64,000 bases of DNA from Kaistella palustris DSM 21579. GTDB lineage: Bacteria > Bacteroidota > Bacteroidia > Flavobacteriales > Weeksellaceae. Positions 53,765 to 63,070 of the stretch are shown here, piece after piece. The stretch lies in the NCBI RefSeq assembly GCF_000422265.1, contig NZ_KE383812.1, forward strand, positions 62,001-126,000, in the 5' to 3' direction. The position numbers and the translations under genes were made by a program. The notes below the pieces were generated by a model, which worked only from the letters and a program-made list of their open reading frames with translations, was not told the origin of the DNA and did not search any database. How positions within the stretch are numbered: position 1 is the stretch's first letter; every line of letters begins with the position of its first letter.

Positions 53765-56107
53765 ATGGACGAATTATATGAAAAGGAAAGCAGTTCTTTT
53801 GATCTGCAGGCTGAATTAAGTAAATATTTAAAAAAATGGCCCTGGTTTCTATTGTCGCTTCTGGTAGCGCTCGTTTTAGCCTGGCTTTATCTGAGGTACA
53901 CGCCAAAACAGTATGCGACTTCCGCCTCCGTTCTGATCTCCACAGCAGATAAAAAATCCAGTTCGGTTTCTTTGCAGGATTTTACAAACCTGTCTTTGGG
54001 TGGTGATTTAGGTGGGAATAATTTACAGGACGAAATCGCCATTATGAAATCGAAACCACTTCTTTTTGATGTGGTGAAGAAATTAAATCTGGATGTGCAG
54101 GTTGCTAATGAAGGGCGGGTAGTAACGACGAACATTTATGACCAGACACCCATTTACGGCATTCTGAAAATTTCGGATCAAAAAAAATTTAATGCTAAAA
54201 CTTTTAAGATTTCTCCTGTAAATGCACGGCAGTTTAAACTGAAGGAAGAAGGAGTTGCGGATAAAACCTACGCGTACGGCCAAAAGATCAGTGTACCGTT
54301 TGCCGAATTTACTTTGTACCGTCGTCCGGACCTGGAATTCAAAGACACAAAAACCGTCACGTTGCTTCGTCCCGTCGAAGTCGTCAACAGGCTCGAGCAG
54401 AATATCATTGCAAATCAGGATTCCAAAAACAAGTCGAGTATCATTACCCTGACCCTGAATGGGAAAATCCCTGAAAAATCTGAGCATATACTGAATGAAC
54501 TGATCAAACAGTATAACAAAGACGCCATCGACAACAAAAATCTGGAGTCAGAAAATACCGCAAACTTCATCGACAGCCGCCTGGACCTGATCACCAGGGA
54601 ACTCGGCAATATTGAGGAGCAGAAAGCCACCTTCAAAAGAAACAACCAGATCACCGATCTGGCTACGCAGGCCCAGCTTTCAGTAGAAAACGCCAACGAT
54701 GCGACTAAGAAGATCATGGATGTCGGCACTCAGCTGGAGATGGTCAATTCGGTCCTAAGCTATGCGAACTCCGCTAATAACGAACAGCTCTTACCGACCA
54801 ATCTTGGCATGCCTTCAGGTCTGGATAATGTGATCAATGAATATAATCAACTGGTCCTGACCAGAAACAAGACTTTGCGACAGGCAACCCCTACCAATCC
54901 CGCGGTGATCCAGTTTAACCGTGATATTTCCTCTATGCGCGGACTGATTAAGGAGAACCTGCAGAAATCACGCATTTCACTCCAGTCGAAAATGGGCGAA
55001 CTGCAGCAAAAGGTGAATGAAAGCAAAGCTGCGGTCGGTAAATTCCCCGGACAGGAGAAAATTTTCAGAAATATTGACAGGCAGCAGAATATTAAGGAAG
55101 CCCTGTACCTTTTCCTGCTTCAGAAGCGCGAGGAAACCTCCATTTCACTGGCTGTTACGACTCCAAAGGCAAGGGTTGTAAATCCGGCTTATACCAATAC
55201 AAATCCTGTTTCGCCCCAGAGCTCAAAAATATACCTGATTGCCTTTGCACTCGGTCTCGCTTTGCCTTTTTTACTGTTCTACGTCTACTTCTTTTTTGAC
55301 AACAAGATCAGCAATAAGACCGACATCACCCGCGCCCTACCCAATATTCCCCTGCTCGCTGAGATCCCAACGGCCAATCCCGAAACCGGCGACCTTGTGA
55401 TGAAAAACGACCTGTCGATTTATGCCGAAGCGTTCCGCATCCTGACAACCAACCTGAAATTTATGATCAATAAAATTCAGGACCGTGCGCCGGTTATTCT
55501 GTTTACCTCCTCTGTTAAAGGTGAGGGTAAAACCACCGTCTCAGTAAATTCAGCCATGACTTTGAGCAGCAAGAAAAAAGTCATCCTGATTGGCTCCGAT
55601 CTGCGTAACCCCCAGTTGAAAAGATATACCCCGGCAAAAGGTCTGGGCCTGGCAGATTATCTGGCCGATCCTGAAGTGCAGATTTCAGATATTGTTAATC
55701 CTTCCGGGCTTCACGAAAACCTGTCGATCATTGATTCCGGCACCATACCGCCGAATCCGACTGACCTGCTCGAAGACAACCGTCTGAAAGAGTTGATCGA
55801 CAGTTTAGTCACCCGGTTTGATTATGTTCTGATCGATTCCGCGCCCATGATGATGGTAAGTGATACTTTCCACCTTCTTTCCTCGGCAGATGTGGTGGTA
55901 TATGTCACACGTGCCAAATACACACAGAAACAGCTGCTCGATTATGTAAACACCGTCGCGGCGGACGAAAACGTCGCTAAAATTGGTGTTGTGCTAAATG
56001 ATGTAAACAAAGATGAGCTGCGATACGGCTACGGCGGCAAATATGGGTATGGTTATTATAACGAAGATCAGAAAGGTTTCTGGACCCGGCTTCGTAATAG
56101 ATTTTAA
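53765..56107 (+). CDS. Tyrosine autokinase/chain-length regulator, Wzc-like
   Basis: A 780-aa inner-membrane Wzz domain fused to a BY-kinase. First transmembrane helix about 24-43, periplasmic Wzz/GNVR coiled-coil region to about 495, second helix about 500-520, cytoplasmic kinase about 560-780. Walker A KGEGKTT (about residue 585), Walker A' VILIGSDLRNPQ, Walker B VLIDSAP. The C-terminal Tyr cluster (YGYGGKYGYGYY) is the autophosphorylation tail. It controls polymer length and export with the Wza-like protein. Confidence 0.94.
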   Translation: MDELYEKESSSFDLQAELSKYLKKWPWFLLSLLVALVLAWLYLRYTPKQYATSASVLISTADKKSSSVSLQDFTNLSLGGDLGGNNLQDEIAIMKSKPLLFDVVKKLNLDVQVANEGRVVTTNIYDQTPIYGILKISDQKKFNAKTFKISPVNARQFKLKEEGVADKTYAYGQKISVPFAEFTLYRRPDLEFKDTKTVTLLRPVEVVNRLEQNIIANQDSKNKSSIITLTLNGKIPEKSEHILNELIKQYNKDAIDNKNLESENTANFIDSRLDLITRELGNIEEQKATFKRNNQITDLATQAQLSVENANDATKKIMDVGTQLEMVNSVLSYANSANNEQLLPTNLGMPSGLDNVINEYNQLVLTRNKTLRQATPTNPAVIQFNRDISSMRGLIKENLQKSRISLQSKMGELQQKVNESKAAVGKFPGQEKIFRNIDRQQNIKEALYLFLLQKREETSISLAVTTPKARVVNPAYTNTNPVSPQSSKIYLIAFALGLALPFLLFYVYFFFDNKISNKTDITRALPNIPLLAEIPTANPETGDLVMKNDLSIYAEAFRILTTNLKFMINKIQDRAPVILFTSSVKGEGKTTVSVNSAMTLSSKKKVILIGSDLRNPQLKRYTPAKGLGLADYLADPEVQISDIVNPSGLHENLSIIDSGTIPPNPTDLLEDNRLKELIDSLVTRFDYVLIDSAPMMMVSDTFHLLSSADVVVYVTRAKYTQKQLLDYVNTVAADENVAKIGVVLNDVNKDELRYGYGGKYGYGYYNEDQKGFWTRLRNRF

Positions 56108-56177
56108 CTGCGGTCAGATCAATTTATACAAGGTAATCTTCAGCGCGGAAAGAAGCGCTAATAAATAATATCTAAAA

Positions 56178-57170
56178 ATGCCCGACTTTTCAAATTTAAA
56201 AAGCAAAAAAGTACTCGTCAGCGGCGGTGCAGGTTTTATCGGTTCAAATCTGTGTGAGGCTCTGCTGCAGCACGGTGCAAATGTCACCTGCCTGGATAAC
56301 TTCGCCACCGGCAAAAGAGAAAATATTGAACCTTTCTTTTCAAACCCCGAATTTACATTAATTGAAGGTGACATCCGAGATGTTGAAACATGCCGGAAAG
56401 CCTGTGAAAACCAGGATTTCGTACTTCATCAGGCGGCTTTAGGCTCGGTACCCCGCTCGATAAATGATCCCATCACCAGCAATGAAGTCAATGTTGGTGG
56501 TTTTCTTAAAATGCTGGTCGCAGCAAAAGATGCTGGTGTCACGCGGTTCGTATATGCTGCAAGTTCATCCACCTACGGCGATTCAGAAAGTTTGCCTAAA
56601 GTAGAAGATGTCATAGGGAAACCTCTGTCGCCGTACGCCATTACCAAATATGTGGACGAGTTATATGCAGATGTTTTTAAACGGACGTATGATTTTGATA
56701 CCATCGGTCTGAGATATTTTAACGTTTTCGGACGACGTCAGGATCCAAACGGCGCATATGCTGCGGTCATTCCAAAATTTGTAATGAAGCTCATGGCGAA
56801 CGAGTCGCCCGTCATTAACGGCGGCGGTGAATATTCGCGTGACTTTACCTATATCGACAATGTGGTGCTGATGAACCTTTTGGCTTTGACCTCGGACAAT
56901 CCCGAGGCGCAAAACGAAGTCTATAATACTGCTTTCGGCGAACGAACAACTTTAAATGATCTGGTAAAATACCTGAAAGAATATTTATCCGAATTCGATC
57001 CTAGAATTGCAGACGTCGAGGTAAAATATGGAGATTACAGAAAAGGCGATGTCCCCCACTCTTTAGCTTCGATTGATAAGGCAAAAATATTATTAAATTA
57101 TAATCCCCAGTTTTCGATGAAGGAGGGTTTAAAAGAAGCCGTGACCTGGTACTGGAACAATTTAAAATAA
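56178..57170 (+). CDS. UDP-N-acetylhexosamine 4-epimerase, WbpP/TviC-like
   Basis: A 330-aa extended SDR. NAD site GGAGFIGSN (residues 16-24), catalytic AASSSTYGD and YAITK (Ser, Tyr, Lys). GSVPRSINDP and NVFGRRQDPNGAYAAVIPKF are blocks of the WbpP group, which interconverts UDP-GlcNAc(A) and UDP-GalNAc(A). Followed 4 bases later by the nucleotide-sugar dehydrogenase, an arrangement like tviB/tviC. A weak hairpin (AGCGC/GCGCT, 56142-56159) precedes the gene. Confidence 0.9.
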   Translation: MPDFSNLKSKKVLVSGGAGFIGSNLCEALLQHGANVTCLDNFATGKRENIEPFFSNPEFTLIEGDIRDVETCRKACENQDFVLHQAALGSVPRSINDPITSNEVNVGGFLKMLVAAKDAGVTRFVYAASSSTYGDSESLPKVEDVIGKPLSPYAITKYVDELYADVFKRTYDFDTIGLRYFNVFGRRQDPNGAYAAVIPKFVMKLMANESPVINGGGEYSRDFTYIDNVVLMNLLALTSDNPEAQNEVYNTAFGERTTLNDLVKYLKEYLSEFDPRIADVEVKYGDYRKGDVPHSLASIDKAKILLNYNPQFSMKEGLKEAVTWYWNNLK

Positions 57171-57174
57171 AAGT

Positions 57175-58455
57175 ATGCAGCATAAAATAACAGTTTTAGG
57201 TTTAGGATATGTCGGTCTGCCTCTAGCAAGACTATTCGCCACCAAATTCCCCACCGTAGGCTTTGATATCAATCAGGGTCGCGTGAACGAACTTAATGCG
57301 GGACACGACGATACCCTGGAAGTTTCAGATAAACTTTTGAAATCCGCTTTGGTCAAAAATAACCCTTCAAAGCAGGAAAAAGGTCTTTATTGTTCATACG
57401 ATCTTAAAGATATTGAGGACTCTAATATTTACATCATCACTGTTCCGACACCCGTTGACAAAAACAACAGACCTGTACTGACGCCGCTGATTAAAGCGAG
57501 TGAAACGGTGGGTAAGGTTTTGAAAAAGGGAGATATTGTTATTTATGAATCAACGGTTTATCCGGGAGCGACCGAAGAAGACTGTATTCCCGTCGTCGAA
57601 AGAGTTTCAGGCTTGAAATTCAATGTCGATTTTTTTGCCGGTTATTCACCGGAACGGATTAATCCCGGAGACAAGGAACATACCGTAGAAAAAATCCTGA
57701 AAGTGACTTCCGGTTCTACGCCTGACGTAGGTATTGTTGTCAACGACATTTATAAATCTGTAATTACCGCAGGAACGCATCTGGCACCCTGTATTAAAGT
57801 AGCTGAAGCGGCAAAAGTGATCGAAAATTCGCAGCGCGATATCAACATTGCTTTTGTGAATGAACTGGCAAAGATCTTCAATTTAATGGACATCAATACG
57901 CACGATGTATTGGAAGCTGCGGGAACCAAATGGAACTTTCTTCCCTTTAAACCAGGTTTGGTTGGTGGGCATTGTATTGGTGTTGATCCTTATTACCTGG
58001 CCCAGAAAGCGCAGGAATATGGTTATCATCCGGAGATTATTTTAGCAGGACGAAGACTCAACGATTCTATGGGACAATATGTCGCGTCACAGGTGATCAA
58101 AACAATGATCAAAAAAGATATTGCTGTTAATAATGCAAAGATATTGATGCTTGGTATTACCTTTAAAGAAAACTGCCCGGACGTACGAAATACGAAAATT
58201 GTCGATGTTATCGCAGCTTTAGAAGATTACGGAACCACTGTAACCACCTATGATCCGTGGGCGAATTCCGAAGAAGTAAAGCATGAATATAGTATTGAAA
58301 GTACATCAGAAATTCCAACCGAAAAATTTGATGCTATTATTTTAGGCGTTGCTCATAGACAATTTTTGAATATAGATCTGGCTTTTTTGAAAAAAGAGAG
58401 AGCTGTTATATATGATGTAAAAGGTGTTCTGAATAATGCAGATAGATGTTTATAG
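57175..58455 (+). CDS. UDP-N-acetylhexosamine 6-dehydrogenase, TviB/WbpO-like
   Basis: Oxidises the C6 alcohol of a UDP-HexNAc to the uronic acid with two NAD+; 426 aa. N-terminal Rossmann motif GLGYVGLPLA; the catalytic Cys is in GGHCIGVDPYY (C267). KVAEAAKVIENSQRDINIAF and GITFKENCPDVRNTK are TviB-type blocks. With the preceding epimerase it should supply UDP-GalNAcA, the substrate of Vi-like or other GalNAcA-containing polymers; the exact sugar is inferred. Confidence 0.9.
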   Translation: MQHKITVLGLGYVGLPLARLFATKFPTVGFDINQGRVNELNAGHDDTLEVSDKLLKSALVKNNPSKQEKGLYCSYDLKDIEDSNIYIITVPTPVDKNNRPVLTPLIKASETVGKVLKKGDIVIYESTVYPGATEEDCIPVVERVSGLKFNVDFFAGYSPERINPGDKEHTVEKILKVTSGSTPDVGIVVNDIYKSVITAGTHLAPCIKVAEAAKVIENSQRDINIAFVNELAKIFNLMDINTHDVLEAAGTKWNFLPFKPGLVGGHCIGVDPYYLAQKAQEYGYHPEIILAGRRLNDSMGQYVASQVIKTMIKKDIAVNNAKILMLGITFKENCPDVRNTKIVDVIAALEDYGTTVTTYDPWANSEEVKHEYSIESTSEIPTEKFDAIILGVAHRQFLNIDLAFLKKERAVIYDVKGVLNNADRCL

Positions 58456-58510
58456 AAGTCGCAAATAAGACCGCAAGATTTATCATTTACAGGAGTAATA
58501 ATCTACAGAA

Positions 58511-59950
58511 ATGAGTTTAAAAAAGAAGGCTTTATCTGGGGTGTTTTGGTCATCTATGCAGTTATTTGGGACGCAGGGTATTGGCTTCATAGTAACAACG
58601 ATTCTAGCACGAATTTTATTACCTTCAGAATTTGGATTAATTGCAATGCTTGGCGTTTTTATAGGATTAGGAACAGCTTTAATAAACAGCGGCTTAACTC
58701 AATCTTTAATTCGAACGCAAAATTTGGATGAAGAAGATTATTCCACCGTGTTTTTTTTCAATTTATTAGGTAGTTTTATAATATATGGAATTATTTTTTT
58801 TGTAGCGCCCTTTATTGCTGAATTTTACAATCAAAATTTGTTAACATTAATTATTAGAGTTTATTGTGTAACCTTTATCATAAATGCTTTTTCAGCTATT
58901 CAAATTACGCGGTTAACTAAAACGATGGATTTTAAAACCCAAACGAAAGTCACGGTACCATCAATAATCGTCGGAGGTATTGCGGGAATAATAATGGCAT
59001 ATAATGGATATGGAGTGTGGAGTTTAGTATGGAGTGGGATCATACAGTCATTAGCGGCGACCATTCAATTGTGGTATTGGACAAAATGGAGACCTCTGCT
59101 GGCCTTTAATTTGAAAAAGTTTAGATATCATTTTCATTATGGCGTAAAACTTATGTTTTCAGGAGTCATTGATATTGTTTTTACTAACGCTTATACATTA
59201 ATTATTGGAAAATTTTTCATGCCAGCTCAAGTTGGTTTTTATAATCGTGCGGATAGCTTACAAATGTTGCCAGTAGGAAGTATAAGTTCCATTATAACGA
59301 AAGTATCATTTCCAATGTTTTCCGCTATACAATATGATGATGTGCGATTGAAAAATGTATACAAGCGAATTATGCAAATGGTTATTTTTCTCGTTGCACC
59401 TGCTCTTATTTTGATGGCTGTCTTAGCAGAGCCATTATTTCGTCTGTTATTTACGGAGAAATGGCTGCCAGCAGTACCTTATTTTCAGATTCTTTGTTGC
59501 AATGGTATACTATATCCTATACACTCCTATAATTTACAAATATTGAATGTAAAAGGCCGAAGTGATTTATTTTTAAAATTGGAAATAATTAAAAAAATCG
59601 TAGCTGTTTTGGTAATAGTAATCTCTTTAAATTTTGGCATTTATGGATTATTATATGGAAGCGTTATAACATCTGTTCTTGCCTTTTTTATCAACACTCA
59701 TTATAGCGGGAAATTTTTGGATTATACCGCATGGGAACAGTTTAAAGATTTAGTACCGACCATAATATTAAGTCTTTCTGTAGGAGCAATAATTTATTTT
59801 TTTGATCAGGTTCTAGTAAATAATTTTTTTTATGATTTTAGTAGATTAATTTTCGGAGGTCTATTTGGAGTCCTATTATTTTTAGCAACATCATATCTTT
59901 TTAAAATAAGTTCATTAATTGAATTAATTCATATAATTAAACGAAAATGA
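58511..59950 (+). CDS. Oligosaccharide flippase, Wzx/MOP family
   Basis: A 479-aa polytopic membrane protein (about 12-14 helices) of the Polysacc_synt_3 group. N-terminus LKKKALSGVFWSSMQLFGTQGIGF is typical; AQVGFYNRADSLQMLPVGSI is a further family block. It flips undecaprenyl-linked repeat units. The AT-rich composition changes here relative to the preceding genes. The stop overlaps the next ATG (ATGA). Confidence 0.91.
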   Translation: MSLKKKALSGVFWSSMQLFGTQGIGFIVTTILARILLPSEFGLIAMLGVFIGLGTALINSGLTQSLIRTQNLDEEDYSTVFFFNLLGSFIIYGIIFFVAPFIAEFYNQNLLTLIIRVYCVTFIINAFSAIQITRLTKTMDFKTQTKVTVPSIIVGGIAGIIMAYNGYGVWSLVWSGIIQSLAATIQLWYWTKWRPLLAFNLKKFRYHFHYGVKLMFSGVIDIVFTNAYTLIIGKFFMPAQVGFYNRADSLQMLPVGSISSIITKVSFPMFSAIQYDDVRLKNVYKRIMQMVIFLVAPALILMAVLAEPLFRLLFTEKWLPAVPYFQILCCNGILYPIHSYNLQILNVKGRSDLFLKLEIIKKIVAVLVIVISLNFGIYGLLYGSVITSVLAFFINTHYSGKFLDYTAWEQFKDLVPTIILSLSVGAIIYFFDQVLVNNFFYDFSRLIFGGLFGVLLFLATSYLFKISSLIELIHIIKRK

Positions 59951-61029
59951 TACCCGTAACAAAACCTTTCCTTCCTCCGCAGGAAGAATATAACAAATAC
60001 TTGACAGGTATTTGGCGACGCAATTGGCTCACCAATATGGGACCATTAGCCAGCGAACTAGAAATGAAATTAAAAGAACATTTGAAATTAGACCATTTGC
60101 TATATGTAACTAATGGGACAGTTGCCTTACAAATGGCCATAAAAGCATTTGATCTGAAAGGCGAAATTATTACAACCCCTTTTTCATTTGTTGCTACTAC
60201 CAGTAGCATTGTTTGGGAAGGTTGCGAGCCCGTTTTTGTCGATATTGAAGAAGAATCTCTCAATATTGATACCTCTAAAATTGAAGCAGCCATTACCGAA
60301 AATACCACAGCTATTCTAGCAACACACGTATATGGGAATCCTTGCGATGTCGTGGCGATAGAAAAAATAGCTAGAAAATACCATCTTAAGGTTATTTACG
60401 ATGGAGCTCATGCTTTTGGAGTCCAAATAAATGGAAAGTCAATTTTTGAATATGGGGACATTTCGATTTGTAGCTTACATGCCACCAAATTATACCATTC
60501 TATAGAAGGTGGTTTAATTATAACGAAAGATGCTACGCTACTCAAAAAGCTGGCTTATATCCGCAATTTTGGCTTCAATGGACCCGAGGCATTTGCTGAA
60601 TTAGGAATCAACGGGAAAAACTCTGAATTTCATGCTGCCATGGGATTGGCAAATTTGGAATATATTTCACAAATCACTGACCAACGTAGAAAATTAACTT
60701 TGCAGTATGATGATAAATTAAAAATGCTACGGGCTAGGCGACCATTGTGGCATTTGAATTCAGAAAATAATTTTGCATATTATCCCATTGTTTTTGAAAA
60801 CGAGACAACGATGTTAAAAAGCATGGAATATTTAAAAACCCATGAAATTTTCACCCGCCGTTATTTCTATCCTTCGTTAGCCAATACCTTACCTTATTTG
60901 GAACCACAAGATTTTGAAATAACCGATAAAGTGGCTCAGTGTGTTTTATGTTTACCATTATATCCAGATTTATCTTTGGAAGAAGTAGATTTTATTTGCA
61001 GGTTATTATTAAGAGTTCAAAATAATTAA
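59947..61029 (+). CDS. DegT/DnrJ/EryC1/StrS sugar aminotransferase
   Basis: A PLP enzyme that aminates a keto-sugar nucleotide, 360 aa. The PLP Lys is in SLHATKLYHSIEGG (K181), and ITTPFSFVATTSSIVWEG and NFGFNGPE are family blocks. It probably makes a 4-amino (or 3-amino) dideoxy sugar. The 4,6-dehydratase to supply the substrate is not in this window. Starts within the flippase stop codon. Confidence 0.92.
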   Translation: MIPVTKPFLPPQEEYNKYLTGIWRRNWLTNMGPLASELEMKLKEHLKLDHLLYVTNGTVALQMAIKAFDLKGEIITTPFSFVATTSSIVWEGCEPVFVDIEEESLNIDTSKIEAAITENTTAILATHVYGNPCDVVAIEKIARKYHLKVIYDGAHAFGVQINGKSIFEYGDISICSLHATKLYHSIEGGLIITKDATLLKKLAYIRNFGFNGPEAFAELGINGKNSEFHAAMGLANLEYISQITDQRRKLTLQYDDKLKMLRARRPLWHLNSENNFAYYPIVFENETTMLKSMEYLKTHEIFTRRYFYPSLANTLPYLEPQDFEITDKVAQCVLCLPLYPDLSLEEVDFICRLLLRVQNN

Positions 61030-61030
61030 G

Positions 61031-61738
61031 ATGAAAGTAGCGATTATGCAGCCTTATCTTTTTCCATATATTGGTTATTTTCAATTAATAGCTGCTGTAG
61101 ATAAGTTTGTTGTTTATGACGATGTAAACTTCATTAAAGGCGGTTGGATTAACAGAAATAATATTTTAGTAAATAAAAAAAGTAATTTATTCACAGTACC
61201 TTTAGATAATTCTAGCTCTTTTTTCTTGATTAATGAAACAAAGATAAATTTAAAGCTCTACTCTATTTGGAAAATTAAATTTTTAAGAACTATAGAACAA
61301 TCTTATAAAAAAGCACCTTTTTTTAATGAGGTTTATTCTTTAATAGCGAATGTTTTAGATAATTATGAAGGAGATTTGATTAGTAAATTGGCTGTAGCTA
61401 GCATAAAAAGTGTTTGTGAACATCTTAAGATCCAAACAGAAATTATAGCAACATCAGAAACTTATAATAATAAAAGATTAAGTGGACAAGAAAGAGTATT
61501 AGATATTTGTAGCATTGAAAATGCTACATATTATATTAATCCAATTGGAGGACTACAATTGTATTCGAAAGAAATCTTTAAGTCAAAAAATATAGAATTA
61601 AATTTTATTAAATCATATTCCATTGCATACAAACAATTTGATAATAAATTTGTATCATGGCTATCAATCATTGATACAATGATGTTTAATTCAGTTGAAG
61701 AAATAAATATAATGTTGGATAAATATGAATTAGTATGA
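61031..61738 (+). CDS. WbqC-family protein of the polysaccharide locus
   Basis: A 235-aa WbqC homologue (MKVAIMQPYLFPYIGYFQLI, with YDDVNFIKGGWINRN as a typical block). It differs from the housekeeping-type copy at 29272 in length and start. The family recurs beside DegT and acyltransferase genes in O-antigen clusters that make N-acylated amino sugars; the reaction is not established. One base after the DegT gene, and overlapping the GNAT gene by four. Confidence 0.88.
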   Translation: MKVAIMQPYLFPYIGYFQLIAAVDKFVVYDDVNFIKGGWINRNNILVNKKSNLFTVPLDNSSSFFLINETKINLKLYSIWKIKFLRTIEQSYKKAPFFNEVYSLIANVLDNYEGDLISKLAVASIKSVCEHLKIQTEIIATSETYNNKRLSGQERVLDICSIENATYYINPIGGLQLYSKEIFKSKNIELNFIKSYSIAYKQFDNKFVSWLSIIDTMMFNSVEEINIMLDKYELV

Positions 61739-62154
61739 AAGAAGATGTTTTAAAATTACTTGCTGGTAATAATACTAAAGAAGATGGAATTTACATTCCC
61801 CAAGATTTAGAAAGTTATGTGGATAAACTAATCCAATTTTCTAAAATTATTGCCGTTCATGAACATGGAGCATTTCAAGGATTTATATCTTATTATAAAA
61901 ATGACTCTCAAAAGAAGCTTGGTTATTTATCTATGCTTTTAATAAATAAAGAATCTCAAAGTTTTGGAACAGGATCTTTCCTTTTAAAAACTGCAATTGA
62001 AGATCTCAAGAAAGAATTGTTTTCTGTTTTTCAGTTAGAAGTGCTTAAAACAAATAGTAAAGCGATTAATCTTTACAAAAAGTTTGGATTTAAAACTATC
62101 AAAGAAAATGGACATTTATTACTAATGGAATTGGAATTAAAAACATATGATTAA
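61735..62154 (+). CDS. GNAT-family N-acetyltransferase
   Basis: A 139-aa acyl-CoA-dependent acetyltransferase. LGYLSMLLINKESQSFGTGSFLL includes the acetyl-CoA-binding motif A, and NSKAINLYKKFGFK is the C-terminal block. Next to DegT and WbqC, N-acylation of the new amino sugar is the natural guess. It overlaps both neighbours by short stretches. Confidence 0.85.
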   Translation: MKEDVLKLLAGNNTKEDGIYIPQDLESYVDKLIQFSKIIAVHEHGAFQGFISYYKNDSQKKLGYLSMLLINKESQSFGTGSFLLKTAIEDLKKELFSVFQLEVLKTNSKAINLYKKFGFKTIKENGHLLLMELELKTYD

Positions 62155-62995
62155 AGTTAGTGTTCTGATGATCACCTATGGTCACGAAAATTATATCCAA
62201 GAAGCAATTGAGGGAGTTGTAATGCAAAAATGCGGTTTTGAAGTAGAATTAATTATTGCAAACGATAATTCACTAGACAAAACGGATGAAGTAGTTGTTA
62301 ATTTTTTAGCTAATAAAACAGTACCCGATAATATTATTATAAAATATACAAAACACGAAGTTAACAAAGGAATGAATCCAAATTTTCTTTGGGCAACGCA
62401 ACAAGCAACTGGGAAATACATTGCACTTTGCGAAGGGGACGACTACTGGACTGATCCGTTAAAACTACAAAAACAAGTCGATTTTTTGGAGGAGAATGGG
62501 GACTGTTCATTATGCTTTCACGGCGCAAATTATATAAATGACAATTCAGAAATTTTATCAATACATCGCCCGCTACGAATCCCAGATAATTTTAAATTTG
62601 GGATGAAAGACGCTATACTTGGAGGTGGAGGATTCATAACTACAAACTCCATGGTATTTCATACAAAATATATAGAAAAATTTCCTCGTTGGGTGAATGA
62701 TGCGCCAGTTGGTGACATTCCGCTAATGTTGGTGTTAGCTTCGAAAGGTAAAATTGGTTATATTGATCAAGTTATGAGTGTTTACAGAGTTGCTAGTGTA
62801 GGCTCTTGGAGTAGTATTATGGCTGATGATAGACAAAAAGTAAAAAAACACCACTACGCTATTGCAAAGATGTGGTCTGAGTTTGATAAATGGAGCCACA
62901 ACAGATACTTTTTTTATATCATCAGAAAAAAAATAAAGAATGAATGGCATTTCCAGAAAAGCAATTTGAAATTTTTATTAGGTAATTTTAAATAA
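62147..62995 (+). CDS. Family 2 glycosyltransferase of the polysaccharide locus
   Basis: A GT-A transferase, 282 aa. VSVLMITYGHENYIQEAIEG opens the fold; ANDNSLDKT is the nucleotide-sugar region and LCEGDDYWTDPLKL the DxD region, as in the large group of repeat-unit GT2 enzymes. The last about 40 residues are basic. Overlaps the GNAT gene by eight bases. The donor sugar is not predictable. Confidence 0.9.
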   Translation: MIKVSVLMITYGHENYIQEAIEGVVMQKCGFEVELIIANDNSLDKTDEVVVNFLANKTVPDNIIIKYTKHEVNKGMNPNFLWATQQATGKYIALCEGDDYWTDPLKLQKQVDFLEENGDCSLCFHGANYINDNSEILSIHRPLRIPDNFKFGMKDAILGGGGFITTNSMVFHTKYIEKFPRWVNDAPVGDIPLMLVLASKGKIGYIDQVMSVYRVASVGSWSSIMADDRQKVKKHHYAIAKMWSEFDKWSHNRYFFYIIRKKIKNEWHFQKSNLKFLLGNFK

Positions 62996-63070
62996 TAATC
63001 GTAATGTTTTTAAAATAGAATAATCTTAGCAAAAATTCCAAAATACCTTTTAAAATAAAAATACTAAAAA

